Program-made: the position numbers and the translations under genes
DNA from: Siphlonurus alternatus
Taxonomy: Eukaryota > Arthropoda > Insecta > Ephemeroptera > Siphlonuridae
Length of the DNA stretch: 64,000 nucleotides
Direction: 5' to 3'
Assembly: GCA_949825025.1 (NCBI GenBank)
Contig: OX463778.1
Location: forward strand, 46,276,829 to 46,340,828
Notes under the pieces: model-generated
The model's input: only the letters and a program-made list of their open reading frames with translations
Told to the model about the DNA's origin: nothing
Databases searched by the model: none
In this document: one piece after another, positions 23,225-36,199 of the stretch
Position numbering within the stretch: position 1 is the first letter of the stretch
Layout of the letters: the number at the start of each line of letters is the position of its first letter

Positions 23225-26200
23225 TCAGTTGACCAGCTCCACGGACACAAACTGCTTGAGTCGCTCCAGGTACTGGTTGTACAACTCCACATCATTGTGA
23301 CCCGCGCCCTATTACAACATATAATCTGAATTAATACTTTTAAAATTTAGGTACACTGCACTGTAAAATGACAGATAATAACACAAATAAGCAAACAAAG
23401 AAACATGCAAATAAAAAAATACAGTAATAAAAAATAAATAAATACAGTAAGCAAGTAGGTAAGTAAATAAATGAAAAAATAAATATAAATAAATTCAATT
23501 GTTGACACCATAAAGAAAATATTTTATTACAAGTATGCATAGTAGATACACTGTACCTAAATTATTTCAATTTAATACAGTACTGTAAATAATGATTAAC
23601 AATTAACACTGGACAGTAAAAAATACAGTAATTGAATTTATAGATAGTGATACATAGTAGTGCAGTACTATGGTATAAATTGATTGGAAAAAAGAATACA
23701 GTAAAAGTTCAGTATTTTTACAAAAGTGTACAAGTGTATACATCGAGATGACAGAAAATTTATCCAGAACTAAATTATTAGAGCTTCAACTCCAAGATAA
23801 AAAGAGGTCTAGATTTTCAATTCAGAGAGAAGTGGGAATATATAGCACCCAACGAAGTTTGAGTTCACTAAGTCTCTTATGTCATAGACTATGTAGATTG
23901 TACAATGCCCAAATGCTGAGCAGGGGTATAGTTCATATTGTCCTGTGGTGTATTCCATGTAAGCAATAATAGTGCTTAATTATGTAAAATAACATTATAT
24001 AACTGCAATAAAAACTTGTCATTACATAAAGTCAAGGAGCTCAAAGAACTATATTCATTTATTTTGAGTATTACCATATATCAAGTTTTTCCTTTACCAC
24101 CCATTGCTAATTATTTTTGGCGGAAATCGCCTTTACTCTAAATCGAGTTTTACCTAACAACAAGTTGCGAAATAACAAGTTTCCTGTGTATGTACTGTAC
24201 ATCCATGTATGTTATCACAAAGGGAATTAATTTTTTTTCAAATCTCTTAACATAGTGAGCATCACATCCCATGTTACCTTGATAAATAATTAAAATGTTA
24301 TCAGAAACCTATTCTTTTTTTGGTCAATAAATTATAATAGCAATGTTGGCTTATCCAAAAACTTATCTCCCTTATCTTTCTTATACCTTTTAGAGTGCGT
24401 TTACAATTTCTAATAAACTGATAAAAAAAAAGTTATCAAAATTTATTACTACAGCTGTAAATCCATTCTCACCTACAGGCTTGACAGATATTACTTTACA
24501 GGGTATTACCAGGTATCTTGTGCTTAGGTTTGAGATCACTACATTACAAACACAATGTCACACAATGAGTGAAAACAAAATTCGTTGTCTCAAAACTAGC
24601 AAAAAATAAATAAGTATATAAATACTAAAATTACTCGTAAGCTTACAATATTTAAGATTCATAATTACATATTTGTTTAGTTTTACACTTTTTGATAAGT
24701 TATTTGACTTGCATTCTGAGGCAACAAAACGGGGACATCAAACAATTTAATTTTTATAGCAATATTTGGGGGGTGAGGGTTCAGCTAGTGTATTAAAAAA
24801 AAAAAAAAAAAAAAAAAAAACGTACCTCCACCCATAAGGGTTCCACAGCTCTTGGACACCTTTCATAGATTGCCAGACCATGGGAGAAGTCGATGACCTC
24901 ATCTTCAGTTCCATGTATCACCAACACGGGAGAAGTAACCTTGGGGACCTTATCAATGCTGGAAAAAAAAAATCCAGCATAAGACATATTATAAATAAAA
25001 CACTGTGATTCTATATACAGTATATAATATACACAAGTAATGCATTATACCTGTAGTAGGATTTAAAAGAGCAAACAAATCATAATTCACATGAACAATA
25101 ATAGGTCAAACTAATCCTTCCTGTAAACAAAGTCACTGGGAGCCTGTTAGTTCCTGCTATACAAAATCTGAGAAGCTTCATAAATAAAGGGATACATTGT
25201 GTGGGGAGCTTGATATTGAAAAATAAACAATGATGCTACCGCTTCAAAGAAACGCAAGGACTTTCATTCCACAGTATCTCTTTACTTTCCTGACTAATAC
25301 TGCAGCTGCCTTTACTTTCAATAGCATCTAAATATTATAAATCTAAAATAGATTTTACTAATTGTAAGGGTTAAAGTAGAGTGAAACTTAGAAACGCTTT
25401 CGAGAACACTCCTTGAAATTTTAACTACCCATTTCCCTTGGGCCAATTACAATTGCCAAATGAAATTCAGGGATAGGTACAGTACAGTATTTTAGTTTAC
25501 CTGTAGACTCTAAGGCGCCTAGCTTCCGGACAGACTATCGCCATATGTTTGCCTGTATTAAATAAAAAATTTGGCGACCATGCGCTATGCGCAGTCAAAT
25601 ATACATGTTATCTAAGATTTGCAATACTGTAATTCAGTTTTATTTTGAGATAATCAAGCTTCTGCTTCCCTTTTGATTGACATGCAAAACTGACATTTTT
25701 TATAAAATTTTACAGAAAAAGTACTTGTAGTTCGAAATCAGATTTAAGACTGGTATAATTTGTTTCAAAATGCATTAGCAAATACCTCAAGCTGGGCCAC
25801 CTCAGTTTTATTTTTTGCTAATCAACTTTGAAGACATCAAAGAGCAGCCCATGTAAATCTTGGGCCTCTTTGTGGTGTTAATTTTCTGTCATCCTAAGAT
25901 ATAAATTTAGATGAAAGTTGTTGGTACTTACCACACCCGCTTACAAATCTAATGCAAACATTTTGGGGGTATGTAGCACATCGCTGACCTGGCTTTTATA
26001 GGCACTGGACTGCTACACAGTACCCCTGAGATTATTGCATTAGATTTGACAAGATGCTAATTCCCAATTATTTTATTATTTTTTACCACTTCTGTACAGG
26101 TACAGCAGTTGGTCCAGATGTTTTAGATCAAGATTCAGTGTTTCTTTTTCACGGGAGTGATGGTGCAACATCTCCCTCCCCCCCCCCTCCCCATGAACCC

Positions 26201-28214
26201 TTTCTGCTTGCATTTAATTACTATTAATAATTAATTGAAAGAAATGAAATTAAAATAAAACTACGTAACTACATACATGACTCATAACATGACTCATAAC
26301 ATGACTCTATATCCCTTAAAGAATAAGCCAGCAGCATTATTACCTTGGTAATTCACAAATAGACTTCCACAACACTCGATTCTTACATAATTTATATATA
26401 CTCCACTTGCTTCAGTTTAGACATACTCATATGTAATACTCTTCTACCTTCTACACTCTCTATTGCACAAAATACTTCCAAAACACCTGTTCTTCAAACA
26501 TTCATTAACCACATCCAACCAAACCTTTTTTTAGTCTACTTGTTCATTCTACCTTTTAAATACCTGTTTTGTAAGTCTTTCTTCACTCATTCACTCAACA
26601 TGTACAAAACAATGTAGTGTGCTATGTTCTTACTTGTCAATTACTTACCCTTTCTTTCACTACACACTCATTCATCACCTATGTGTTTTTTTTGATTAAA
26701 CTATGTACTATGAAACGTTAATGAAAAGGTACCATGGACAGATTCAATCCCGAGCCGCCAAGGTGCGAGGGCAGCGTGCATACCGCTACGCCTTGCCACT
26801 GCTTTCTTTAGCAGCATTGTAAGATAAAAGTTTATTTAAAGGTGAGGGACAATAAGTGAGAATTATTCTTGTGTAGATTATGTAGTCACTCATTTAGATT
26901 TGAAAGCAGGTGTATATAGTATGTACAACTTTGGACAGCACAAACTTTACTCCTGCCTCACTTGCTAGTGCAGCTCCAATACACAGAGAAATAATGCAGA
27001 TTTGCAATTTTGGTAGATTTAAGAAGAGCAGCCAGTTTATCAATATCAAAAGAGTTTTGGTTCACCCCCCTTCCCCCCCATTCCCATAGACTGCATGGTA
27101 ACGCCTATAAACAAAGCACGAGTAAAGTTCGCGGTGTCCAGAGGTGTATGCCAACAGCCTTCATCTATTGTCTGGAATATAAGCTTTTTCTTTCGGCTTA
27201 TGACTTGTAATTGTTGCTCTGATTGGCCAGTCAGTTGGGCCACGACTGTCCCCACTTTCCTGCCAGAGTTAAAAAGTTGCGACTTGTAGTTGCAACTTGT
27301 AACCTGGGTGTATTTAGCTTCTTACAGGATGACAGACAAAATGACATCACTGAAGGGCCAAATTTTATTATGAGCACCATGTTAATCAAGCGTTTGTAGT
27401 ATGCATACTGTGTAGTTTACATTAACGAGTCAACTTTGCTACCCAAATATTTGTATTTTTTGCTTTATTTTCAAGTTTTTTTTTATTCATTTTTCTAAGT
27501 TATTTCATGTAACATCATCGGCCTTTAATATTACAACAGTTGATTGTTTTAACATGCAAAATTTTACCTTGGAAAGGCATCAAAAAACCAAGTCCTCTTG
27601 GTGTTTGGGAAGGCCACTCTCATGCCGGACATCAGAGGCGAGTGGAGGATGACGGCTCCAACTTCATAGCGAGAGGCGAGATCTACTGTGGGCACGGTGC
27701 CGATGCTCTGTCCATAAAGAATGATGTTCTCTGGAGATATACCATATCTGGTGCGAAGGGTTTGCCATGCTGCATCAATGTCAGCATACAGGTTCTTCTC
27801 GGATGGCTTACCAGTGCTTACTCCATAACCTGAGTAATCGTAGCTAAAAATGTTGCAGTTGATTCTAGATCCTAAACCCAGATAAAAACTACTCATTTGT
27901 CCTAAGTCGACTGCATTACCATGAGAAAATAATATTGTGAATCGAGCGTTCGCAGTACATCTCACATATAAACATGCGATGCGATTCCCCCTGGAAGTCC
28001 TACTGAAAAATCCTTCTATATTTTCCTTTTCTCTCTCTGAGTACTGCCATTCTGCTCTTTCAGTTAAATTTAAACTAAACTTAGATCCAGCATCATCAGC
28101 TTGAAAGTTGTAGGTCGGTTCTGGGGGTAGAAAAGCAAGCTTTGCTGCAATTCTTGACGGACAAGGAGGGCAGCAAAATAGACAACACAACTCACTTAAA
28201 CTTAGCCCATTCAT
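23225..28214 (-). CDS. ABHD17: ABHD17-type protein depalmitoylase (three exons)
   Basis: Alpha/beta-hydrolase that removes palmitate from membrane-associated proteins such as Ras and PSD-95. Exons in transcript order are 28214-27568, 24958-24826 and 23308-23225, joining in frame to 287 aa (human ABHD17B 288). The start at 28214 is chosen because [19 protein letters not shown] is the conserved N-terminus, whose cysteine cluster is itself palmitoylated for membrane attachment; an in-frame upstream start at 28250 is unlikely. The hydrolase core shows [12 protein letters not shown] (oxyanion region), FSYDYSGYG and ILYGQSIGT (nucleophile Ser). The catalytic Asp is in [11 protein letters not shown] and the His in GAGHND. 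The protein ends FVSVELVN. Vertebrates have three paralogues; only one is seen here. Exon 3 is GC-rich at third positions and exon 1 is not. Intron 1 is about 2.6 kb and intron 2 about 1.5 kb. Confidence 0.96.
26744..26812 (-). repeat. Degenerate tRNA-derived SINE head
   Basis: On the minus strand GTGGCAAGGCGTAGCGGTATG resembles an A-box region of a tRNA, and GGCTCGGGATTGAATC resembles a mutated B box about 35 nt later. It lies in ABHD17 intron 1. The remainder of the element is not delimited. Confidence 0.45.
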
Positions 28215-28376
28215 AGTTGCACTATTAAAAGTACGAATATATTTGCACAATGCCTACTCATCTGCTTCTGAATTACTCAAGATTCACTCCAAACAATCGA
28301 TGCAGTCCAAGGAAAAACTTGATAATTGACTTCACTAGCAACATTCGGCCATTCCCCTTGCCACAACTCCCCTTCA

Positions 28377-28384
28377 TGACGTCA
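28377..28384. promoter_or_regulatory. CRE-type TGACGTCA palindrome upstream of ABHD17
   Basis: A consensus CREB/ATF octamer (in CATGACGTCATG) lies about 163 bp upstream of the ABHD17 start codon, in the expected promoter or 5' UTR interval. It is the best-placed candidate regulatory site in the window. Binding is inferred, not shown. Confidence 0.4.
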
Positions 28385-29312
28385 TGGAAAGTTATGCGTC
28401 AAAACAACTTCTAAAATAAATATTTACGTGAAACACTAAATAATTAGCGCCTCATAGTAAATTATTTCAAGTTTAAATCGTTTGAACTATTGTAAACTGT
28501 TTATTAGTTTTATTTTTTACTTCAGAAGTCACAAAAAGCGGAAAAAGCAAAAAGTTACGTGGTCTAAATAGCGCGAGTATTCAAAATTCAAACCCAACAC
28601 CATTAACACCGGAGAGTAATATATAATAGATTAACACTAATCGATTCCTTAATTGCAATGCATAGATGATTGCCATGGGCTTCGATGATTATATAATATC
28701 ATAATAATATTATATATTATATCATATTTTTTTTCACATAGTTTTTAACACTTTTTTATAACACACGTGTACTTCGATACGTACTGCATGCTAATATATC
28801 GTATATAATCGTACACGCGTCGATCTTCTTACGTGCCATGTATATATAATAACTCAATTATATATTTTAACGCATATATAATTCACATTTAATAAAGCAT
28901 ACTTAAAATAAAATGAAACGATCGATCAAGGGTCGATTCAAGTTCAAGACACAAGCAGCTAGCGCATATAATATGAATAGAATTGTCTCAATGAGGCCAA
29001 TGCTAAAGCCTTTTATGGTTCCTGCATATAATACATTATAGTTGAAAGTGTTGAGACACACGATTGAATCCCTACAAGCTAGTTGAGTCTCGCGCTAGCT
29101 GTTCCGCTTTTGTGACTTCGGATGCAACATGCATGACGATACAGCACATTTCAAGGTAGCTCTCGTTACAGTTACAGGGGGTCGTACAGGGAGAGCAATC
29201 CCTTTCTATCATGCATGAATGCATGACGCGCGCGCTAGGCACCGATCATATATCATATATATCCGATATATAAATTCCGTACCCGCGCGGCCGCGGCCGG
29301 CCCCTGCATTAA

Positions 29313-29434
<122 letters not shown>

Positions 29435-29546
29435 TGTATATATTATATATATATAATATGTCTTATATAATTTAATTTGTGCGGTACGGCGTTATGTACC
29501 TATATAGATATAATATATAAATATACTATATAATACTATATTATAT

Positions 29547-29700
29547 CCCAGTAAACACAACTCTGTCGGTCCAGTGTTGGTCCATGCAGCTAGTACTGAT
29601 CGAGACTGTTGGATCAACTGTGACAACACTCTAAATTAATTAAGTGCCGGTCCAACGTACACGTTTTTAACACCCTAGCTGCATATATGTATTTACTGGG
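29547..29700. mobile_element. Small MITE, CCCAGTAAA ends
   Basis: A nine-base terminal repeat (CCCAGTAAA...TTTACTGGG) bounds 154 bp of non-coding sequence with GGTCCA motifs near both ends, inserted in TA-rich DNA. Confidence 0.55.
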
Positions 29701-29950
29701 ATATAATTATAATATGATTACTTGCAGCTATAATAAATTAATAATAATTATCATATAATTGAAAGTATTATATATATAATGTATATTTAATTATATGTAT
29801 ATTTTTATTATATTATTGAAAAGAAAAACAACAATAAAATAAATAAAAATTATTCAATATGTAATATTAAATATTATATAAAACTTCAAGTCGGAGTTTG
29901 CTTATTTTTCCAATTTTTGAGCACTTCTAAAAATAATCAAATTTATAAAT

Positions 29951-29990
29951 GAGCAAAGCCCGAAATATTTGTTAATTTCGGGCTTTGCTC
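29951..29990. repeat. 16-bp perfect hairpin
   Basis: GAGCAAAGCCCGAAAT pairs exactly with ATTTCGGGCTTTGCTC across an 8-nt loop. A further partial copy, TTTCGGGCTTT, follows at about 30031. Confidence 0.7.
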
Positions 29991-30050
29991 AAATCGCTTA
30001 GGGGCATGCACACCTAGGTGTGCGCATTTTTTTCGGGCTTTAGTGCCAAC

Positions 30051-30051
<1 letters not shown>

Positions 30052-30143
<92 letters not shown>
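30052..30143. repeat. (TA)n microsatellite
   Basis: About 92 bp of pure TA. Confidence 0.95.
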
Positions 30144-30145
<2 letters not shown>

Positions 30146-32397
30146 AGGTGTAGCAATTCCAAAATTTATTTTCTTATTTAATTTTAATAATTATAGTAGT
30201 TAAATTTTCTACTGGTAAATTCTTGTAATTTCGAAATTTCTACATACTTGTTTTTTTTTTTTGTTTTTTTATCGATTGCATGCGTTTTCCTCAGCGTCTT
30301 GATTAAGTAGAATAATATATTATGTTATAGACAAATACGGATAATTATTATTTAAGCTCAATTTGATATCATATAATTTAATTGAACGTTCATTTTTACC
30401 AATAATTTTTCACTAACAATAGAAATAATTCAATTAACTTTTAAATATAATACATACGTATAAATATAGTATATATAATTAAATTATCAGACCTTTGAAA
30501 TTTAATTAGTCGGAAAGTTGAATTGTCCATGTCATTTTCCATAATCTCTTAACTGTACCTTATTATATCATACTGTATATTATAATAACTTCATAAAAGT
30601 TGATCGAACTATTATATGAACCATTTCACGTCATATAGTGCAATATATGGCCACATTTTTTTGACCACCAAATATTAAAGTTCTTTGATTTTGATAAAAA
30701 TCACAGGACATTTCGTATAATGGACCTACAATAATGGTTTTTGTATTTTTCAAAAAACATTCAAAATTATGGGATTATGGACAAATACAAAAAAGCGTCG
30801 GTATATGCAAATAATTAAATGCAGCAAACTAGCAAACGGCGGCTCCAGTAACTCGGAAAATATTATACATATAGATTAAATTTGATTTTTTCTAAGGATG
30901 TCTATAACATCCTGCTTTTAGATTTTCTCTAATATGGGTTTTATATAGATTTTTTTATTTTTTTGTTATACACCGCCGGTTCTTGTAAACCAAAAGTATG
31001 ACGTTTTTGAAGCATTTTCTTTCCTTAGCCCAAATAAAGGATAATTTTTTTTAAATAATAAATTGATTCTATATAGCTCCTAAACATCTCTTCTAACCAT
31101 GAAACTCATTAAAATGAAAATATATGTTTTTCTCAATTAATGGCACAGTAAACAAAAAAAGTACAATTCGTTAAGGTAACTACTTTGCGGTCCAAAAAAG
31201 TCGATGTCATTCAAACTTTAGGAGAATTTTAATGACACCACTGGAATCCTCGTATCCTAATTAGTAAGAATAAAAAATAATCTCGACGTACCTCTCAATC
31301 GAGTATTTTCTCGCAAAAGCTACTGGGGTAACTTCCTCTACGCACCGTGCGCGCACCGCGTCAGACCCGTGATAGCTCGCCGCGGGCCGCGGCCGAGTGC
31401 TGTTGTGTGTTTGTTTACATGAAACTTACGCAAAAATAATATTTTATTGCATCTATGGAATAAACTTGCTACTAAATTATGTCACTGAGATAATTATCCT
31501 TCTATTTGTTATTTTAATTAAGATATAGCTAGGTCGGATTAAATTTTGCTTAAAAATGGTACCTACTTTGCAAGTGAAAAAAGTCATTGTCATTCATACT
31601 TTAGAAGAATTTTGAACACACCATTGGAATCGTCATGTCTTATTTACTAGGAATAAATAAATTAATAAATAATATCGATGCCTTTCGAGTAATTCCTCGT
31701 AAAAAATACAGCGTCGGTATAAACACGTTCTGTCATGTGACGCGCGCGCGCAACACTTCAGTCCCTCACCGCGGTTGGGTACAATTCTTTTTTTATACAA
31801 AATTGAACAAATTTAATTAATTACCTACAGTATGTGTAAAATTAACTGTTTCATTTATTATATTAATCATATATAATTTATAACACGGGATCTATTTTTC
31901 CCAAGTATAAACAGCTATAGTTCAATATTAAAATCAATATACGTTATGTATTAATATACTATATACTATAAAGTTTTAAAATGCAATTCATATATTGTTT
32001 TATGCAAAAAAGAAGAGTTTATATTGTAATATTGTTTTTAAGATAATGCATGATGTGGAAATGTTTGCAAAAATATAACAGGCGTTGCATTATTTTCTCG
32101 ACATAACGCGCGCATGCATCCATAAACTTTTTATACTCATTCTCTCATCTCCTCTCATATTATATACAAATTTATATAATATATCATATACTCACACACA
32201 GAACGTGAACGATTTCGGTAATATATATTTTTTTCATTTTAAGTATAATATTTATAATTTAATTCTATTATACATATAATTAAATTGTAATATTGAAATC
32301 TAGCTGTGTGTGAAAATCATAAATATATTAATTATTATATATATCAATTCAATTCATTTATTTAATCACTGCATGGCTGTACAAAAGTACAACACAC

Positions 32398-32408
32398 ACA
32401 TATATATA

Positions 32409-32482
<74 letters not shown>
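32398..32482. repeat. (TA)n microsatellite
   Basis: A TA tract with TATTATA interruptions. Confidence 0.95.
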
Positions 32483-32679
32483 GGCAACTTATTGCTAAAA
32501 GACATCTTTATATAATATACAGAATAAAATTCTTTGTTATTATATAAGTATTTTTTTTAATTTATTTAATATTTTCCACCTCTCTCAGATATTAATATTT
32601 TTTTTAGTTTTTAATCAAACCCTATTGGGTACTTCTATTTACTAATTACATACTACTTTGAAACCCCGAACCTTCCGAA

Positions 32680-32955
32680 ACCCTAACTTGAGCGTTTCGC
32701 GGGCTCTTCTGGAACGGGGGCGGCCACGGCCTTGCAAATCCATCCCGGCATTTGCCTGCGGCTGAGGGAAACGTGGAAACCTCAGCCAGGATGGACGCTA
32801 CAGCTTTTGTCAATGAACCGGAAGTGCAATGGTCCAAAGCCAGGGGAACCACATAATGGAAAAGCGCAACGTTTTACCCCTGGGTGGGAAACGTGGTTTT
32901 TGTTGAAAATGGTCACCCATCCAACTACTAACCACGCGCGGCGTTGCTTGACTTC
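32680..32955 (-). mobile_element. 5S-rRNA-derived SINE, 5' truncated
   Basis: On the minus strand from 32955 the sequence GAAGTCAAGCAACGCCGCGCGTGGTTAG... through TTGGATGGGTGACC closely matches roughly nucleotides 48-95 of eukaryotic 5S rRNA, including the A-block and C-block of the internal Pol III promoter. It then departs from 5S into a unique GC-rich body (CCCTGGCTTTGGACC..., CTCAGCCGCAGGCAAATGCC) of about 220 nt. This is the architecture of SINE3-type elements. The first half of the 5S head is missing, and a foldback element begins about 20 bp away. The far end of the body is not delimited. Confidence 0.7.
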
Positions 32956-32975
32956 GATATTAATATATATATTAA

Positions 32976-33669
32976 TAGACCACTTGCAAAACAATGTTTT
33001 AGCAAAATGTAAACAAACTCGTCCACCCAGTGTATTGTTGGTTGTTGATTATGTGTTTATGTGTATAATTTTTTTTATACATTGGGCCTTAATTATGGGA
33101 AATTTACGATTTCAATACGTTACAAACGTACGATTTTAAAAATAAAATAAGTCCCGGAATCTGCAGTTCTTGGCCATTTATAATATTGAGAATATGTCTT
33201 TATTTTAATATAGTAAATTTATAATAGTATGATACCAAATCAGCCAATTGCATGGGGTAAGATACGTAACTATCATATAAGCAATCTCAAGTTTGTTGAT
33301 TTTAACTGTAGCAATAATAAACAAACTGGAACTTGCTTAGTTACGTATCTTACCCCATGCAATTGGCTGATTTGGTATCATACTAAATTTACTATATTGA
33401 AATAAAGACATATTCTTCTGATGCACGTCATTTCAATATTATAAATGCCATGGCCAAGAACTGTAGATTCCGGGACTTATTTTATTTTTAAAATCGTACG
33501 TTTGTAACGTACGTATTGAAATCTGCGTGTGAAAATCGTGAATTTCCCATAAGGTCTATTATAATGTATAAAAAAATTATACACAATAATCAACAACCAA
33601 CAATACACTGGGTACGTGAACGAGTTTGTTTACGTTTTACTAAAAAACATAGTTTTGCAAGTGGTCTAT
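32976..33669. repeat. Large foldback, about 330-bp arms
   Basis: The outer ends TAGACCACTTGCAAAAC and GTTTTGCAAGTGGTCTA are exact inverses. The arms match with small indels through AACAATACACTGGG, TACGTTTGTAACGTA, ATTCCGGGACTTATTTTATT, AGCCAATTGCATGGGGTAAG and GATACGTAAC, to a centre near 33310. TA-rich DNA flanks both sides. It has no coding content and is a non-autonomous DNA element or two tandem inverted copies. Confidence 0.85.
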
Positions 33670-33688
33670 ATTATATATATACATATAC

Positions 33689-33748
<60 letters not shown>
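33665..33748. repeat. (TA)n microsatellite between two transposons
   Basis: A TA-rich tract separating the foldback from the hAT-like element at 33749. Confidence 0.9.
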
Positions 33749-33751
<3 letters not shown>

Positions 33752-35755
33752 TGGTGAAAGTAGTTTCAAATTCTTACCAGTGCGCTTCAGATAGAGGCCT
33801 GAAGGGCCCAAACCCCCGCCGGAGGCGCGATTTTTTGGGAAAAAGGGGCGTGGCTTATTTTTTTTAATTGAAAGTTGCACTAAAATTGATTTATAATTAA
33901 TTTTTTAAATAGAGTGAGCAATTACATTTTTTTAAAGAATTTATTTTCTAAAAATATTTTAAAACCTGCCCTCTATTAATTAAGAAATGAAAACCAAAAA
34001 TTTCACAAAGTTGGTGTTTCGGAGGCGTTTAACATGCAAAATTTTGGCACAGAAAACAGCTTTTTACTTAAACTTTACTTGAACTATGGTACCAATTAAA
34101 AAATACGTACGTAATCTATCATAAATTCATTAATGAATTTTCGATTTAAAAATAAAATATTTTTTTACGGAGCCGTTTTTCCAGAAAAAATATTGAAAAT
34201 CCCACAAAATAAGTAAAATTAAATAATTATTCAAACTTTTAACCGATTAAAAAAAAATGTAGTGTCGCATATTAAATTGCATGATAAAAAAAATATTCAA
34301 AAATATCTGTGCTGCCTATGATGAAAATTAAAACATAACTTTTAATATGAAAAAAAATCGCAAACAAGTTGTCTATGTCTAGCAGCAGTGTTAATACAAT
34401 AAAAATATTTTAATGAACTGTTTCACAATTTAGAATATTCTATAAATTTAATTAATTTAATAAATGATACATTTTGTAAAATAATTAAATTATCGTTTAA
34501 AATGTCTCAAAAATTAATTTAATAAAAAAATTCCAAAAAGATGTATAGGCTGTATCATGATGTATAGGCAGGGCCGTCCCATGCGCACGGTGCATACGTT
34601 TAATTTTTTCTGCTCTATTATAGAGTTTTCCGTAAATTAATAGCCACGGCTTAGAAAAGCTGCGCAGAAACGAGTTTTAAATGTTAGTAGTCTACTGCGC
34701 ATGGCTCTGCGAAGTGTGCATGATAAAAAAGCTTGAATCCAAATGAAGCTGCGCAAACGCTAGGTGACTAATCTGCGCACAGCCAATAGCAACTTTGTAT
34801 GCTTTATGAACAAAGATACGAACTTCTACCCCAGATTGCTTGCGAATTGCAGTGTTTAAAAATTTTGTTAATACGTTACTGCAACCGGTTTGGCTTGTAG
34901 TATTGCAAATAAATATCAAATTTGAGATGAGATAAAAAGCAACGTTCTCGCTAATGTTGAACAAAAATTCTGCTCCGGTAGGGGCCCCTCGTGCAGCAAA
35001 ACAGCTGTTTTTAGCTCACTAAGTGACGTCACCTTGGGTGTTTTTGGCCAAAATGCGCAGATCAGTCCAAATTCGTAGGGCTGATGGACCTATCTATTAT
35101 AGTTGTATCATGATGTATAGGTTACAATTTCAAAAAAGTGATAACGACTACCAATTTATAGGAAAATTGAAGATAAAATAGTAAACCCAGTAAGCAGTAA
35201 ACCTACAGATATTTAAAAAATATATATAAAAAATTCTTTGATTAAAAAAATTTAAAAAAATTATATAATAAATAAATGTGTTCTCAGGCTCGCGCGCCAA
35301 TAAAAAAAAAAAGCTAGGCGTTTGTGAGAAAAATATTAAAATTAACTTTTTTATCGTAGTCTTTTAAAATAATGTTTTATAGCACTTACTATTTATTTAT
35401 AATGCAACAATTTTGTATCACAAATTATCAATTTATTTTTATCTTTTACCCAATGAAAAATATAAATAAAAGTAAATACATTCAACATGGATTTCAATTA
35501 CTTTTTTTTAGTACAAAATTTTGACTTTAAAAGAAAGTACGTGCAAGTTAAAACTTCGTGAGATAAATAAAATCAAAATACAAGAACATGTATTGAGCAT
35601 GATTATAATGGTTTATAATGTGATCCGTTCACACTTGCAAATATTGTTTTTTTCATTAAAAATTATTGATTTTTTTAGTAAATTTCGATCAGTGTCTTAC
35701 CAGTGCGCCGCACTGGCGTCAAATGTCTTACCAGTGCGGCGCACTTTCACCACTG
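33749..35755. mobile_element. hAT-like non-autonomous element, CAGTGGTGAAAGT ends
   Basis: The left end CAGTGGTGAAAGT is matched by ACTTTCACCACTG at the right end, 2007 bp in all, starting CAG and ending CTG as hAT elements do. Subterminal CTTACCAGTGCG motifs occur once near the left end and twice near the right. The flanks are TA-rich (TATATATA versus TATATAGA), so the 8-bp duplication is only approximate. No transposase frame is recognised inside. A separate 535-bp insertion between 18-bp direct repeats lies at 34569-35103. Confidence 0.7.
34551..35121. repeat. 535-bp segment between 18-bp direct repeats
   Basis: TGTATCATGATGTATAGG occurs at 34551-34568 and exactly again at 35104-35121. 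The 535 bp between them begins CAGGGCCGTCCCATGCGCACGG and is GC-richer than its surroundings. A retroposed insertion with a long target duplication, or a recombination scar, would both fit. Confidence 0.5.
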
Positions 35756-36199
35756 TATATAGAGGTCTTTCACCATACGTCACAAAAATATGACGTCACG
35801 TGAATGTAGGCAAAAAGCACCTATTTAACATGGTAGTAGCATACCAAAAACTATTTATTTTCTGCGATATGACAATCGTGGTACTTTTGACAATTATTTT
35901 ATATGATAGATTGAAATGTCAAGTAAATGGAAAAAAATACAATATTTGCCAATGATATCTGTGAAAAATACAATAAATCATTAAATAAAATGTAAATCGA
36001 CTCCAAATTTCACGTCAATAATGATCATTTCAGGACACTTATGCACTGATATTGACCCTAAGATGCTTCAAAAAAATCAGCCAATCACCGACCATTGCTT
36101 TCCCCGCGGACTTTTGAATACGAGGGGGAAACGGCACAACAAAAAATAATGATAAAGAAGCTAGGTAAAATAAAAAAAATGTATATGTTCAAGTTATGT

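Noticed and set aside
22976..23300. Plus-strand Ala/Thr-rich frames
   Set aside because: Antisense to the last ABHD17 exon and its GC-rich 3' flank; no initiation context or splice support.
32905..32955. Genuine 5S rRNA gene
   Set aside because: Only about the middle 48 nt match; the 5' half is absent and the 3' side departs into unrelated sequence.
32732..33139. 135-aa frame over the SINE and foldback
   Set aside because: Runs across the junction of two mobile elements; the GC-rich SINE body merely lacks stops.
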